Assembly (NCBI GenBank): GCA_003868215.1 | Contig: QWDQ01000006.1 | Location: 1-64,000 of the forward strand | Reading direction: 5' to 3' | DNA: 64,000 nt | DNA from: Pseudophaeomoniella oleicola | Lineage: Eukaryota > Ascomycota > Eurotiomycetes > Phaeomoniellales > Phaeomoniellaceae | Shown: piece by piece, positions 1 to 9,228 of the stretch | Layout of the letters: the number at the start of each line of letters is the position of its first letter | Numbering within the stretch: the first letter of the stretch is position 1 | Program-made: the position numbers and the translations under genes | The notes under the pieces: model-generated | The model's database searches: none | Seen by the model: only the letters and a program-made list of their open reading frames with translations | What the model was told of the DNA's origin: nothing

Positions 1-77
1 CTAACCCTAACCCTAACCCTAACCCTAACCCTAACCCTAACCCTAACCCTAACCCTAACCCTAACCCTAACCCTAAC
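1..77. repeat. Telomere repeat array (CCCTAA)n, left chromosome end
   Basis: An uninterrupted run of the 6-mer CTAACC (C-rich strand of TTAGGG), about 12.8 copies, begins at base 1 and ends at base 77. The C-rich strand reading inward is the orientation expected at a left chromosome end, so base 1 lies within the telomere. TTAGGG is the usual telomere repeat of filamentous ascomycetes. Confidence 0.98.
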
Positions 78-131
78 TGGGAACACCCTCGGGGTCCTGT
101 GGGGTAACATCGTCAGTTCGGGTCACCATTC

Positions 132-146
132 GGCCCCGCTGGGGCC
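132..146. repeat. Perfect GC-rich inverted repeat (hairpin), telomere side of satellite
   Basis: GGCCCC, a 3-nt spacer (GCT), then GGGGCC: a perfect 6-bp inverted repeat. A near-identical hairpin lies on the other side of the 19-bp satellite, so the array is bracketed by two copies of one motif. Confidence 0.8.
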
Positions 147-173
147 TCGGTGCCCCTCACCCATCTTCTGTGT

Positions 174-343
174 GGGACCATTAACCTTCTGCGGGACCAT
201 TAACCTTCTGCGGGACCATTAACCTTCTGCGGGACCATTAACCTTCTGCGGGACCATTAACCTTCTGCGGGACCATTAACCTTCTGCGGGACCATTAACC
301 TTCTGCGGGACCATTAACCTTCTGCGGGACCATTAACCTTCTG
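174..343. repeat. Subtelomeric satellite, 19-bp unit, about 9 copies
   Basis: Tandem array of the unit gggaccattaaccttctgc. There are eight complete identical copies and a ninth lacking its last base. Each unit contains ATTAACC, which resembles a degenerate telomere hexamer. The absence of divergence between copies suggests recent expansion or homogenisation. The array sits only about 100 bp from the terminal repeats. Confidence 0.95.
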
Positions 344-358
344 GCCCCAACGGGGCCA
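342..358. repeat. Perfect GC-rich inverted repeat (hairpin), centromere side of satellite
   Basis: TGGCCCC, a 3-nt spacer (AAC), then GGGGCCA: a perfect 7-bp inverted repeat with the same GGCCCC/GGGGCC core as the hairpin at 132-146. It begins exactly where the last 19-bp unit ends. Confidence 0.8.
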
Positions 359-710
359 GTGGACCCTGCATTGGACCCTGAACTCCAATAATTTTCCCAT
401 TAACCTTCCACCATTAGACTACCCAAAATTCCCATCAGCATGCTGATGCCATACTAAACTGCAAGGTGCATATAGGTAGATTTTACGGTGAGTGATATCG
501 AAAGGGTTCCGGGAAAATCTGACCCTAAACCGTACGCCAGTACTTAAGTAGTGATATGATAAGAATTAGACCGCGAGCCTGATCTGTTAACAGCGGAATA
601 TATACATGAATTGGATAATGCTTTTGGCCAGAACAACACGGTTGATGACGACTGAAATTCTCCAGCTCAATACGGATGAAATTGGAGACCACCTTCTGAC
701 TCCGAGGTCC
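359..710. other. Gene-free subtelomeric spacer
   Basis: About 350 bp between the satellite and the stop codon of the acetylesterase gene. The first part has short variants of 'ccattaacctt' and 'ttggaccctg', looking like decayed relatives of the 19-bp unit. I see no coding signal here. Confidence 0.6.
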
Positions 711-1559
711 TCATACGCAAGATCCCTCAATAGAGCTGGTGGTATTCCTCACGTACGCCTTGAGTGCCGAATTTCCACACATCAGTCCTTTAACAAAGGC
801 ATGAGCCACAATGGCAGCCGCTTCTGGACTTGTGTGGGTGTGATCGTTGGGGTAAAATGCATTGACCGTTGCGACACTTCGGGACCTATATGCATTTGCG
901 ACATACTGCTGATGGTCAACAAAGTCTGCGCCTACACTGCTTGCGGCCGCTCTGGCATAAGCGACGAAGCGGTTAGGACTGAAAGTATATGTCCCTGTCT
1001 CATCGAGGTTGTCGGGAGTGGGCGACGCCATGATAACGTGAGCTCCTCTTGCTATCAGTGAATTGGCTGCATTCTCGAGGTACGCTGGGTAAGTAAGGAC
1101 GGTTTCCGCGACGCCGCTGCATTTGTCAATATCGATGTGGGACTGAGTCTCGGTGGGAGCTTACTCGTAAGTCGTCTGACATGTTTGGGGACCATCTCCA
1201 AGACAATCCGATCTTCCATTATCGGTAGGCGTAAGACTACCGCCATCATTGTGACCAAACTCGATAATGACGAAATCGCCGGATCTCACGGCGTTGATGA
1301 TTGGGGTAAACCGCCCTTCACGAGTGTAGCTCCTTGCTGAACGCCCAGCTCTAGCGTCATTGACGACGGTCACAGCACTAGTCAAGGAGTATCTGAGAAA
1401 CTCTCCCCAGCCTTGTGTTCCAGCTCCGCCGCCACCAGGAGCCATAGTTGAATCTCCAGCCAGATATACTGTATGAGAAGCAGCTGGATGTTCGACTGGA
1501 ATGGCGAAAGAGGCTTGAGCAGCTACCAGCGCCGCCAAAACCGATGTTGTGAAATGCAT
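711..1559 (-). CDS. Secreted rhamnogalacturonan acetylesterase (SGNH hydrolase, CE12-like)
   Basis: Two exons on the minus strand, 1559-1165 and 1116-711, with a 48-bp intron (GTAAGC..GCAG, TTGAC-like branch point), giving 266 aa. Residues 1-19 form a signal peptide ending ASFA. The SGNH blocks are all present: GDST with nucleophile Ser37, the FGHND block before the intron, and the late block DHTH with Asp223 and His226. Length and order match fungal rhamnogalacturonan acetylesterases, which remove acetyl esters from the pectin rhamnogalacturonan-I backbone outside the cell. The start was chosen at the Met that opens the signal peptide; the frame runs 25 codons further upstream, but that extension would bury the signal. 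The gene looks intact despite lying 700 bp from the telomere. The family call is strong, but the exact substrate is inferred from the family. Confidence 0.92.
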
Positions 1560-2675
1560 CGTCAAGAACGAAAGGAATTGAAGGGATTGATGAAATAGGG
1601 ATAGTTTAGAGGCGACAAGAACAGAAATGAACAACGAAAGGGACCACTACGCGGATATCGCAACTGTTATGTATGCCATTTGTCCAGTCAAATCTGTAAG
1701 GCTTCTGGGCGCATTGTAATGAGCGCAAACAATTTCTCCGTCCCCAAGTGCCACTTGTGGCTTTCGGACCGCTGTTGGTGTAACTGTGGTTCGCCGAAGT
1801 CTTGCCCAGTTGATTGGGTCTAGAATCGGCGTTGTCATTATCATTGACTTTTAAGATGTACCCTGACTATAACACGGCATATATAAACATGTTCCGAAAT
1901 TGGACGGCGATGTTGAGGAGGTTTCAAGATACGGCTCGAGACGGTCATGTGGTTAAGCGAGATAGATGAAACGACAGGGACGGAGATGTGGACGGAAGAA
2001 ATGAAGCGATCTTGGGATCATTTTAATATTAAACAAATTGCGGGTCCGCTCTTGTCGCACCTGAGAGAGTTTCGGTAAACTGCCTCCGCTGTCTCAACCT
2101 TACAAATGTCGCCTATCCGGAACATTGTGTTAACATTGGCTGTCGATACCGTCAATGTATATACCCAGAAACCCAGAAGATGCCTTGCACCTATATCTTA
2201 TCACCTCGGCGCCTCAAATATCCTTTAGTCAGCCCAGCTGGGGGGGATTACCGTCAACTGGTGTAACGAAGCAAACCACGAAGAGTATGGAGAAGCTGAT
2301 GAATAAAGGGAGATTAGGATGTCTACTAAGACCGCGTCGGACTCTAGTGCCTGCCGGACGTCTCTTTCCATCAATCGGAAATCCCTCTGGTCATTGAATC
2401 AGCATAGGCGAAAGCCGGCGAAAGCCCAGAACGTATAATGGAGTAACCCTGTCCAAAGATCTGGACATGTAGATAATATAGCCTCAGCTACAGATGACAG
2501 CCCTGTTCTTTCCTCTAGTTACATGACTATTGGATATCCCCGTGTCTTCCGGCGGATTCACTCCGGTCTGTTTCTTGAAAAGGAGGATAGTCAGAGTCAC
2601 CAATCAACTGGAAGATGCATCTTGCTACAAATACGGTAATACCGCCAGACGGGCTGCTTGTAAAATGTCATAACC
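1560..2675. other. Gene-free region upstream of the acetylesterase
   Basis: About 1.1 kb between the acetylesterase start and the 3' end of the next minus-strand gene. It must hold the acetylesterase promoter. A TATATAAA-like stretch near 1881 is oriented for the plus strand. The open frames present are short and unlike any family I know. Confidence 0.5.
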
Positions 2676-3467
2676 TCATTTTGCCTTTCCAATACCCAAT
2701 GCATCTGTGATAGAGGCAAGTCCAAGCCCTTTCAGCAACTGTTCCAACCCAATCCCTCCCAGCACACCACGAACAAGACCCTTCAGTCCAATGAGACTCA
2801 GTAGCTGTCCAACCAATCCAAGTACTCCAACAACCAAGAGGCCTGCTGACGCCAAGATCATGAACAGTGGCTCTGTAAGCAAAGCCCACATTGGATCCAA
2901 TTCCTTCTTTGCATGTGGTTTATCTTGAAGCCTTTTCTTCCCACTATCAACCGTTTTTACTACTGATGTTGTCAGGTCAGTGAGCTGGCTAGCCAGAGCA
3001 TGCTCTTCCGAGGTTGCTGTCCCTGCTTTAGCCCTTTCCTTTGCTCTTGCTGCGATACTACCATCAGGATCGAGACCCCGAATGGCGCCATTGCACTCTT
3101 CCAAGATCCGAGACCCATCTTTGATCAACGGCTTCACGTCATTCACTAGTTGCTGCTCCGAGACGTAATCATGTTTCGAGTTTCGGTCGACTTTGTCGAT
3201 ATTTGAGGTGATCTGGCTGCAGACGGGATTGATCTTTTCCATATGCTGTTGGATAATGGTGCTCATCTTTTTGGCAATTTCGGCATCAGTCGTACCTGTA
3301 TCTGCTTTCGGTTCCTTGATTCCTTGCTCCCTCTTCTCCCTTACGGCCCTTCTTCTTTCTCTAGCCTTCTCCTCGTGCCTTGCCTTGCTCTTTACACTTT
3401 CCATATCATCATTTGTTCTGGGCTTTCCGCTATCATGCCCACTAATGAGAACACTTTCTTCATCCAT
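2676..3467 (-). CDS. Conserved fungal protein with hydrophobic C-terminus (possibly DUF6987/LEA-type)
   Basis: A single exon of 263 aa. Residues 1-60 are highly charged (Lys/Arg/Glu-rich, likely helical). The middle, about 65-190, is a helical region containing the segment ILEECNGAIRGLDPDG. The C-terminal 70 residues are strongly hydrophobic and Gly/Leu-rich (MILASAGLLVVGVLG, then repeated GL/GG steps), which suggests membrane insertion or association. The central signature resembles the fungal DUF6987 domain found in LEA-annotated proteins, but I recall this family only loosely. No catalytic motif is visible. It lies in the same orientation as the P450 downstream of its start. Function unknown. 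Confidence 0.75.
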   Translation of the reverse strand: MDEESVLISGHDSGKPRTNDDMESVKSKARHEEKARERRRAVREKREQGIKEPKADTGTTDAEIAKKMSTIIQQHMEKINPVCSQITSNIDKVDRNSKHDYVSEQQLVNDVKPLIKDGSRILEECNGAIRGLDPDGSIAARAKERAKAGTATSEEHALASQLTDLTTSVVKTVDSGKKRLQDKPHAKKELDPMWALLTEPLFMILASAGLLVVGVLGLVGQLLSLIGLKGLVRGVLGGIGLEQLLKGLGLASITDALGIGKAK

Positions 3468-3822
3468 TGTTGCTAGTATCTCTAGAATAATTAAACTTGT
3501 ACAGTAGAGGGTTGATGTGCCCGATACTGAAAAAAAAAGCCCTTAGATACATGGTAGTAATCGTTGGAGCTTCTGTTCCACCCGAAACTTGATTTTCAGT
3601 TGTGCAAAAAGTTGATGACACCATATGACGATTGTTGTACCACATGCAGCATCATGCACTCCGCCGCTTATGCAGGAAGACCTTGTGGAATGCGACCCCG
3701 CAGGGAGTAAAGATGGAGCATAGACCAGCTGACAGGCGATAAATAGATTAGTCACTGATATTAAGTGCTATCAGCTGAGCTGGAGGGTGACCCTATACAT
3801 TCTGAATGGCTCCTGGTAAGCA
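3468..3822. other. Intergenic, no gene seen
   Basis: About 355 bp between the P450 stop and the start of the conserved fungal gene. A 9-nt adenine run lies near 3530. No coding or RNA signal was recognised. Confidence 0.5.
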
Positions 3823-5590
3823 TCATCCTGATACTGGACCATGAACTTGAACTCTAACTCCCTTACTATCCGGATGATATAATGGTGTCACTCCATCACC
3901 GACAATCTCCAAATCTTTGTAGGTTGTTTCATAGAGCTCTAGCCATCCTTTATCATTTGCAAAATGAACCTCTCTGCTGCCGTATTGGCTGAATACGGTT
4001 GCTACCGTGAGATAGAGCTCTGCATATGCAAGGTTGATGCCTGCACATGCCCTTGTGCCGCGGGAGAAAGGCACAAGATATTTATCCAAACTTGGGTTGT
4101 CTATCCATCTTTGCGGGCGGAATGCCAATGGTTCTTCAAAGTACGTCGGAGAATGGTGTATGAGTAGACCAGTCATGGATAACGGAATCCCAGGACGTAG
4201 AATATATTGCTTCTCGCTCTCGGATCTCTTGTCCACATTCAAAGTCTTTGCAGTATAAACCAGGGTCTCGTCGGTTGCAATACGTTGTAATCGTGTACTA
4301 ATGCCGCTGCTCATACGGAGCCCTTCTTTGATTATAGCTGTTAGGTATGGCAACTGCTCCAGCTTGACCAACTCTGGTAAAACGGTTGTATCTGAAGCCA
4401 CTGTCATTAACTCTTCCTTCAACCTCTTCAAATCTTCTGGCTGCTCGAGTAAATGAAAGGTTATTTCAGAGAGTGCTGCAGCTGTTGTCAATGTGCCTGC
4501 AATGACAGTAACTTGCCCGTCTTGCCAGAGGCGGCCAGGTGACTTCTCCTTCTCAGGAAGATCACTTTGCAAAATCTCATGGAAGATGGTGGTCTGCGAA
4601 GTATACTTAATTTGGGGGTCGTTGCGATGAGAATGAATATCAGAAACATGCCTGATAATATCCTAACATCTTTTATTAGTGCCAAAGTTCAGCAGTAGGA
4701 AATCACATCAAGATTAGCACATACTCTGCTAAGTTTTATATAACTTGCCATTACAGGATTCAGACTCGTCTGTACAGAATTTGGTAGAAGCCTCATCACT
4801 GATAGTACCCAAGGCATCTGCTTGACAAAGTGGCCTATCTTTGCCCCTGCTTCACCGGCTTCTTTAAAACTTGGATCGAAATCAGGCGCCAGCAGTCGGT
4901 TATCACTCCGTGCAAAGGCATATTCCATGACGATGTCTGGCCCTGTCAGTATCACTTGCAAGTGGGGAAGGCGAGACAGACCGTTGGTGAGAGCAGCGTA
5001 AGCCAGGGAAATGGTCATCGCACTATCCGACTCATGAAAACCACGAAAGCGACTCATCAAGTTGTTCAAACCATGCTCAATGCGTGGCTGGAGGCTACGC
5101 ACTTTGGCCTTCGAGAAGTATGGATTGAGCGCCGATCTACGCACACGATGTAAGTCATGGTCGACTGTAGTAAATGCAGCATCTGGCAGACCACTTGAAT
5201 TCGTGAAGAATGACCACTTGTTCCTTTTGCGAGTTGCACCGGTATACACTTGATCATAGAAAGTGGCATCTTGGATATGGACTTCTTCCGGATTGATGCG
5301 CAGAATGGGACCATATTGATCATGCAACGCTTGGATCTTCCATATGTATTGGCCGGTGAGAATAACATCATAGTAAAACTCAAACCTAGGTGTCTCATCA
5401 ATACCGAATCTCTGAAGTTGTCGTTTCCTTACCAATACGTGAGTTTTGCCAACGCCGGTCCAGGAATACTGGCCTGAGGACAAAGATATATTCTCCATAC
5501 AGATAAGGCGAACATATAAACCACGGACAATGTAATCCCGATGATAGCAAGCGAAACTGCAGAAAGTGGTAATCCTGGTATTTGATCCAT
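3823..5590 (-). CDS. Cytochrome P450 monooxygenase (microsomal, class II fungal)
   Basis: Three exons on the minus strand (5590-5433, 5385-4725, 4662-3823) joined by introns of 47 and 62 bp give 552 aa, a usual length for fungal P450s. The N-terminus has a hydrophobic ER anchor (about residues 8-35) followed by a proline/glycine hinge (SIPGPALAKL). The ExxR motif is E386-R389 (KEGLR). The haem-binding loop PFSRGTRACAG places the thiolate ligand at Cys479. The I-helix reads AGTLTT (328-333), with Leu where most P450s have an Asp or Glu. The general look recalls the trichodiene-oxygenase-type fungal group, but the CYP family cannot be set by eye. It is divergent from the methyltransferase at 6201, which suggests a shared small-molecule pathway. 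The substrate is unknown. Confidence 0.93.
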
Positions 5591-6200
5591 AGCAAAGACA
5601 GTGGCTCCTCCAGGTTAGAGAAAACAATCCGAGGTGGTAGAAAGTTTGAGCGGAATGGCTAACAAATAGATATAGACGAACTTGACTGAAGAGATCTGAA
5701 GAGGGGTATGTGAAGTCTGATCTAGCTTAGCATTGGTGCAGTAACACAATCACTGACTCCAATCAAGCGTAATCATCAACCAAAGAGCTTCAAGGAAAGG
5801 ATACAGGGATGCGAACTACACTACTAATGCAATTTGGCAGACATGGCGTCCATATCCGGGATGCGGATGACCCTTCCCCGATGTATTGAGGGGTGTCCGT
5901 CTACCCACTTCGGTTAGAGTGCCGGAAAACTCGTTTCCATTTGACCTAAAATATGCACACTTGGTGAACATCCTGCATGATCTTGATGCTAAAGGTACAG
6001 GGTAGAAGGTATTGTTACATTGGGAGGTAAGTTTTACGATCACCTACAAGGATGCTTATGATGAGGGGGCAGAGTCAGCAGTAACATTAATTGCCGAGTT
6101 GCGTTATATTGGTAAATGATCTTATATAAACAATTATCCTTCGCTTTCGGTTATCTTTGAAAAGATTCGTAGAGTGTAAATTCCCAGTCGGACCAACACA
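5591..6200. promoter_or_regulatory. Bidirectional promoter region of the P450 / methyltransferase pair
   Basis: A 610-bp divergent intergenic region. On the methyltransferase side a TATATAAA lies at 6123-6130, about 70 bp before its ATG. No equally clear TATA was seen on the P450 side. Shared regulation is an inference from the arrangement. Confidence 0.6.
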
Positions 6201-7617
6201 ATGGCGGAAGTTGCGGAAGTTGATCCATATGTTGATGTTCAGGTCAGTTACCACATGTTCCGGGAATAAAAGCCAAAATGAACATTCACAGGATCATGAC
6301 ATTAGCAGCAATGACGGTGACTCCACGTTTAGGTATGTACCTTGTAATAGAGGGAGTACTTTGGGATTGACTGTAAACCAGTGAGACCTCTACTATGACG
6401 ACGTCTCTTTCTTCTTCTATGTTGAACTACGTGTAAGTGGACTGACCCTGATGCTGGAAGATGACTTATGAATTTACAGATACGAGGCAAGCTCTACAAA
6501 TATCAATTCTATACTACAGTCTATTAATTGGGACAGAATGGCCGGAGGTATCAACAGATTGGAGAGGGCTCATACACATTGGTATGTACATTGCATATAC
6601 TTTGAATTGGTCCTGATTTGTGATAGCCTAACGATGAGCAAGAACAAGAGAGGCTGGATATGCTACACCACATATTTAGGCTTGTCCAGAGGGGCCAACT
6701 ACACACTGCTCAAATTAAGGACTCCCAACGTGTGTTGGACATTGGGACTGGAACGGGAATCTGGGCACTGGAGTTTGCCGAGTACGTGCTATGATCGGTG
6801 TTTCTTCTATGCTGATTCAGGTGTCAGTCAATTCCCGGGAAGCGAAGTCATTGGTAGGATAGCAGCACGTATCAATGAGTCATGTGCTGACTTTCCTCCC
6901 TAGGTATCGACAGCAGTCCGATACAACCTACCTGGTGATTATGCTGGATACTTGAAAAACTCATCTGACTCAACTAGGACTGCTCCGAACTGTCGTTTCA
7001 TAATAGACGACCTAGAGCAAGATTGGCTCTACCCCGGAGACGGATTTGACTATATTCACCAGCGTAGTATGTCTGGCAGCATCAAGGATTGGACTCGACT
7101 TTACAGACAGGCACTGGCACAACTGCGACCTGGTGGCTGGCTGGAGATCCAAGAGTTCGAAGTCTGGTTTTACTCCCAGATTCCAGGCGGGTTACCAGAA
7201 GATTCCGCAATTTCCAAATGGCAGAGACTTATAGATGAAGGAAGTACAAAAATAGGACGACGACTCAACTATGCATCTCGTTTCAAAGAACATCTTGAAG
7301 GCGCCGGCTATATCAATATCCAAACACAGATTATCAAGGTAAGAGATTTTGAGTACGTCTTTCGTGAGAGTTGCTGAAGGATACAGACTCCGATCGGTGC
7401 ATGGCCCAAAGATAGTAAACTCCGTGAACTGGGAATCTTTCTCCAGGTACAGATGGCTGAGGCTCTCGAAGCTGTTACACTGGCTTATTTTACTCGCATC
7501 CTCGGGTGGTCGGACCTTGAAACCAAAGTCTTTCTGGCGCAGGTTAAGAGTGAATTTGATGACAAAAGCAAACATCTTTATACTTTCTGTTGGTTCATAA
7601 CCGGCAAGAAACCATGA
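6201..7617 (+). CDS. SAM-dependent methyltransferase, LaeA-like / secondary-metabolite type
   Basis: I reconstruct ten exons: 6201-6242, 6292-6332, 6382-6432, 6480-6486, 6537-6581, 6627-6781, 6828-6853, 6904-6934, 6978-7338 and 7387-7617. They total 990 nt and 329 aa and close in frame. The protein follows the fungal LaeA-like pattern: a variable start, then YENGRRY, PNDEQEQERLD, and SAM-binding motif I VLDIGTGTG (about 98-106). Later come PGSEVIGID, CRFIIDDLEQDWLY and LRPGGWLEIQE. Exon 4 is only 7 nt (ATACGAG). The intron after it begins GC, in the good GC-AG context GAG|GCAAGC. Joining them restores the family motif NYVYENGRRY. This gene is far richer in introns than its neighbours. It is divergent from the P450. 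It could be a pathway O/N-methyltransferase or a LaeA-like regulator paralogue; its position beside a P450 favours the first. Confidence 0.88.
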
Positions 7618-8267
7618 GAAATCACACTCATACCTACATAGGGTATCAAACTCCTGAACGAACCAACCCGGAGCACCAACTCAGGTACAACTGAATGGCG
7701 GTAGATGTCGGAGAGGTTTCGCCAACCATTGATACCGATGTCTGGTAAAAGAATATTGCTGCCTGACCCGGTATTAGTAGGCATTGAAGGACCAGATCGT
7801 TCTTATTTGACGCTACTTGTTCTTCTAGAGTATGTTCAAGGATATCTCATTCAAAAGTGAAGACGCCTTGTACACTTAAACGCTTGGTAGTTTAGATCAT
7901 TGCATAGGAAGCGTTGAATGGAGCTATGTGAAACATGAGTTGAGGATTTGAGAGAACTAATAATAGCAAACATGCCAAGTGTGTTGTCCTCGGCAAACCT
8001 GCAACTGCCACGACGCAACTACCCGACTCCATAACTTAGAACAATGAGCTTATGTTGCGGCGCAGTCCCATATTACGTGCCTGCTTAACCTTGGATGACC
8101 TTTCGAAGTTGATTCCAATCAAACTCAATTCTATATCTTAGACGATCACCTTCATTCTACGAGCAATTCGAATGTCTTAAACTGAAAGTTCCATCCTGCG
8201 CTGCGACCATTAAGCAACCCTCAAATTCCTTCAAAGGCAGCGCGTTGAAGCCCAAAGACAGGACAAC
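7618..8267. other. Intergenic, no gene seen
   Basis: 650 bp between the methyltransferase stop and the next plus-strand start. It must contain the terminator of the former and the promoter of the latter. No further coding or RNA feature was recognised. Confidence 0.5.
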
Positions 8268-9008
8268 ATGCACGGCTGGGGCTTGTTCTTCTTCCTGCTC
8301 TTCCTTCTTGTCATCTTCGGAGCTGGTGGCTGGGTGGCATTCACACAATACAGAGCTAGAAGAGCTGGCTTACCACCACCATCCTTCAGATCTTACATTC
8401 CCTTTATCAATGGAAATTCTGCCGGAAACTACCCTGCGCCGCGAGCATCAGGTCCTATTGAATGGATCAAGGACAAAATCTCATTACTACGAAACAAACG
8501 AAGCGCGAGAGGTGCTTACGAAGAGCCAACTGAAGGGCCTGGATACGTAGGACCTAGACGTGGAAGGGGTCTTGATCCAGATGACGCCTGGGATGCTCGT
8601 GTGGTGAACGAAGCCGATGCATATGGACCTGGTGGATACTATGAGGAGCAAGAATTGGGCCTACACACTCCTGCACCTGAGCCAGAGCCGTATGGTGGAG
8701 CTGGTTATGGCGGATCTGCCATGCCTGCCTACGGGGAGGGTGAACGTGGGCGAAGCAAGAGCCGAGATGCGCCAAGTGGCATTATTGGAGGTCAGAGAGG
8801 TCTTGATGCCAGATACGACGAAGAAATGGGCGTCGCTCCTCGAGATAATCCGTTCGGGGATCAACACGAAGCTTCAAGTATGAGAGACGTGAGTCCACGA
8901 CCTGTCATCGATACATCGGCAGCAAGTCGCTTGGGACACACGAAAGGGCCGGGTAGTCATGACGACAGCCCAACAGAGAGAAGGAGCATGTTCAGGGAAA
9001 GTTTGTGA
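8268..9008 (+). CDS. Conserved fungal single-pass membrane protein ('acid phosphatase-like' in many annotations)
   Basis: An intronless gene of 246 aa. One transmembrane segment (about residues 5-25, LFFFLLFLLVIFGAGGW) is followed directly by FTQYRARRAGLPPPSFRSYIPF, a layout I recall from a conserved Pezizomycotina family. That family is often labelled 'acid phosphatase-like', though no phosphatase motif is present. The rest is low-complexity and hydrophilic, rich in Gly, Tyr, Glu, Arg and Pro (GYGGSAMPAYGEGERG), and ends DSPTERRSMFRESL. The tail is probably cytosolic and disordered. The short hydrophobic N-terminus could also be a signal anchor. Function unknown. It converges on UTP21 with 220 bp between stops. 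Confidence 0.8.
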   Translation: MHGWGLFFFLLFLLVIFGAGGWVAFTQYRARRAGLPPPSFRSYIPFINGNSAGNYPAPRASGPIEWIKDKISLLRNKRSARGAYEEPTEGPGYVGPRRGRGLDPDDAWDARVVNEADAYGPGGYYEEQELGLHTPAPEPEPYGGAGYGGSAMPAYGEGERGRSKSRDAPSGIIGGQRGLDARYDEEMGVAPRDNPFGDQHEASSMRDVSPRPVIDTSAASRLGHTKGPGSHDDSPTERRSMFRESL

Positions 9009-9228
9009 AGGAGGTGAAGTTGAGATTTTGACGGGTTGATCCTGTTGATGCATAAGTTGAAATTTGTATTCGGCGAATATCGCTTTGTCAAGCGATGGGA
9101 GTTTCTTCTGCTTTGGCGATGACAAAAGGGAAATTTATCAGCTTTTACGTGACAGGTCACGAATACGAAGATATGTATAAACTAGTGATGGTACGATTTC
9201 TGAGGCAATGTGTTGTGCTACTAGATCA

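Noticed and set aside
606-1061. 151-codon plus-strand open frame overlapping the acetylesterase
   Set aside because: It is antisense to the second exon of a clear CE12-like gene and has no family features.
1647-1844. 65-codon minus-strand open frame upstream of the acetylesterase
   Set aside because: Not connected in frame to the signal peptide, no known motif. At most an upstream ORF in the leader.
6487-6536. Reading this stretch of the methyltransferase gene as coding
   Set aside because: It stays open, but the peptide is unlike the family and the following conserved block then falls out of frame. A GC-AG intron fits better.
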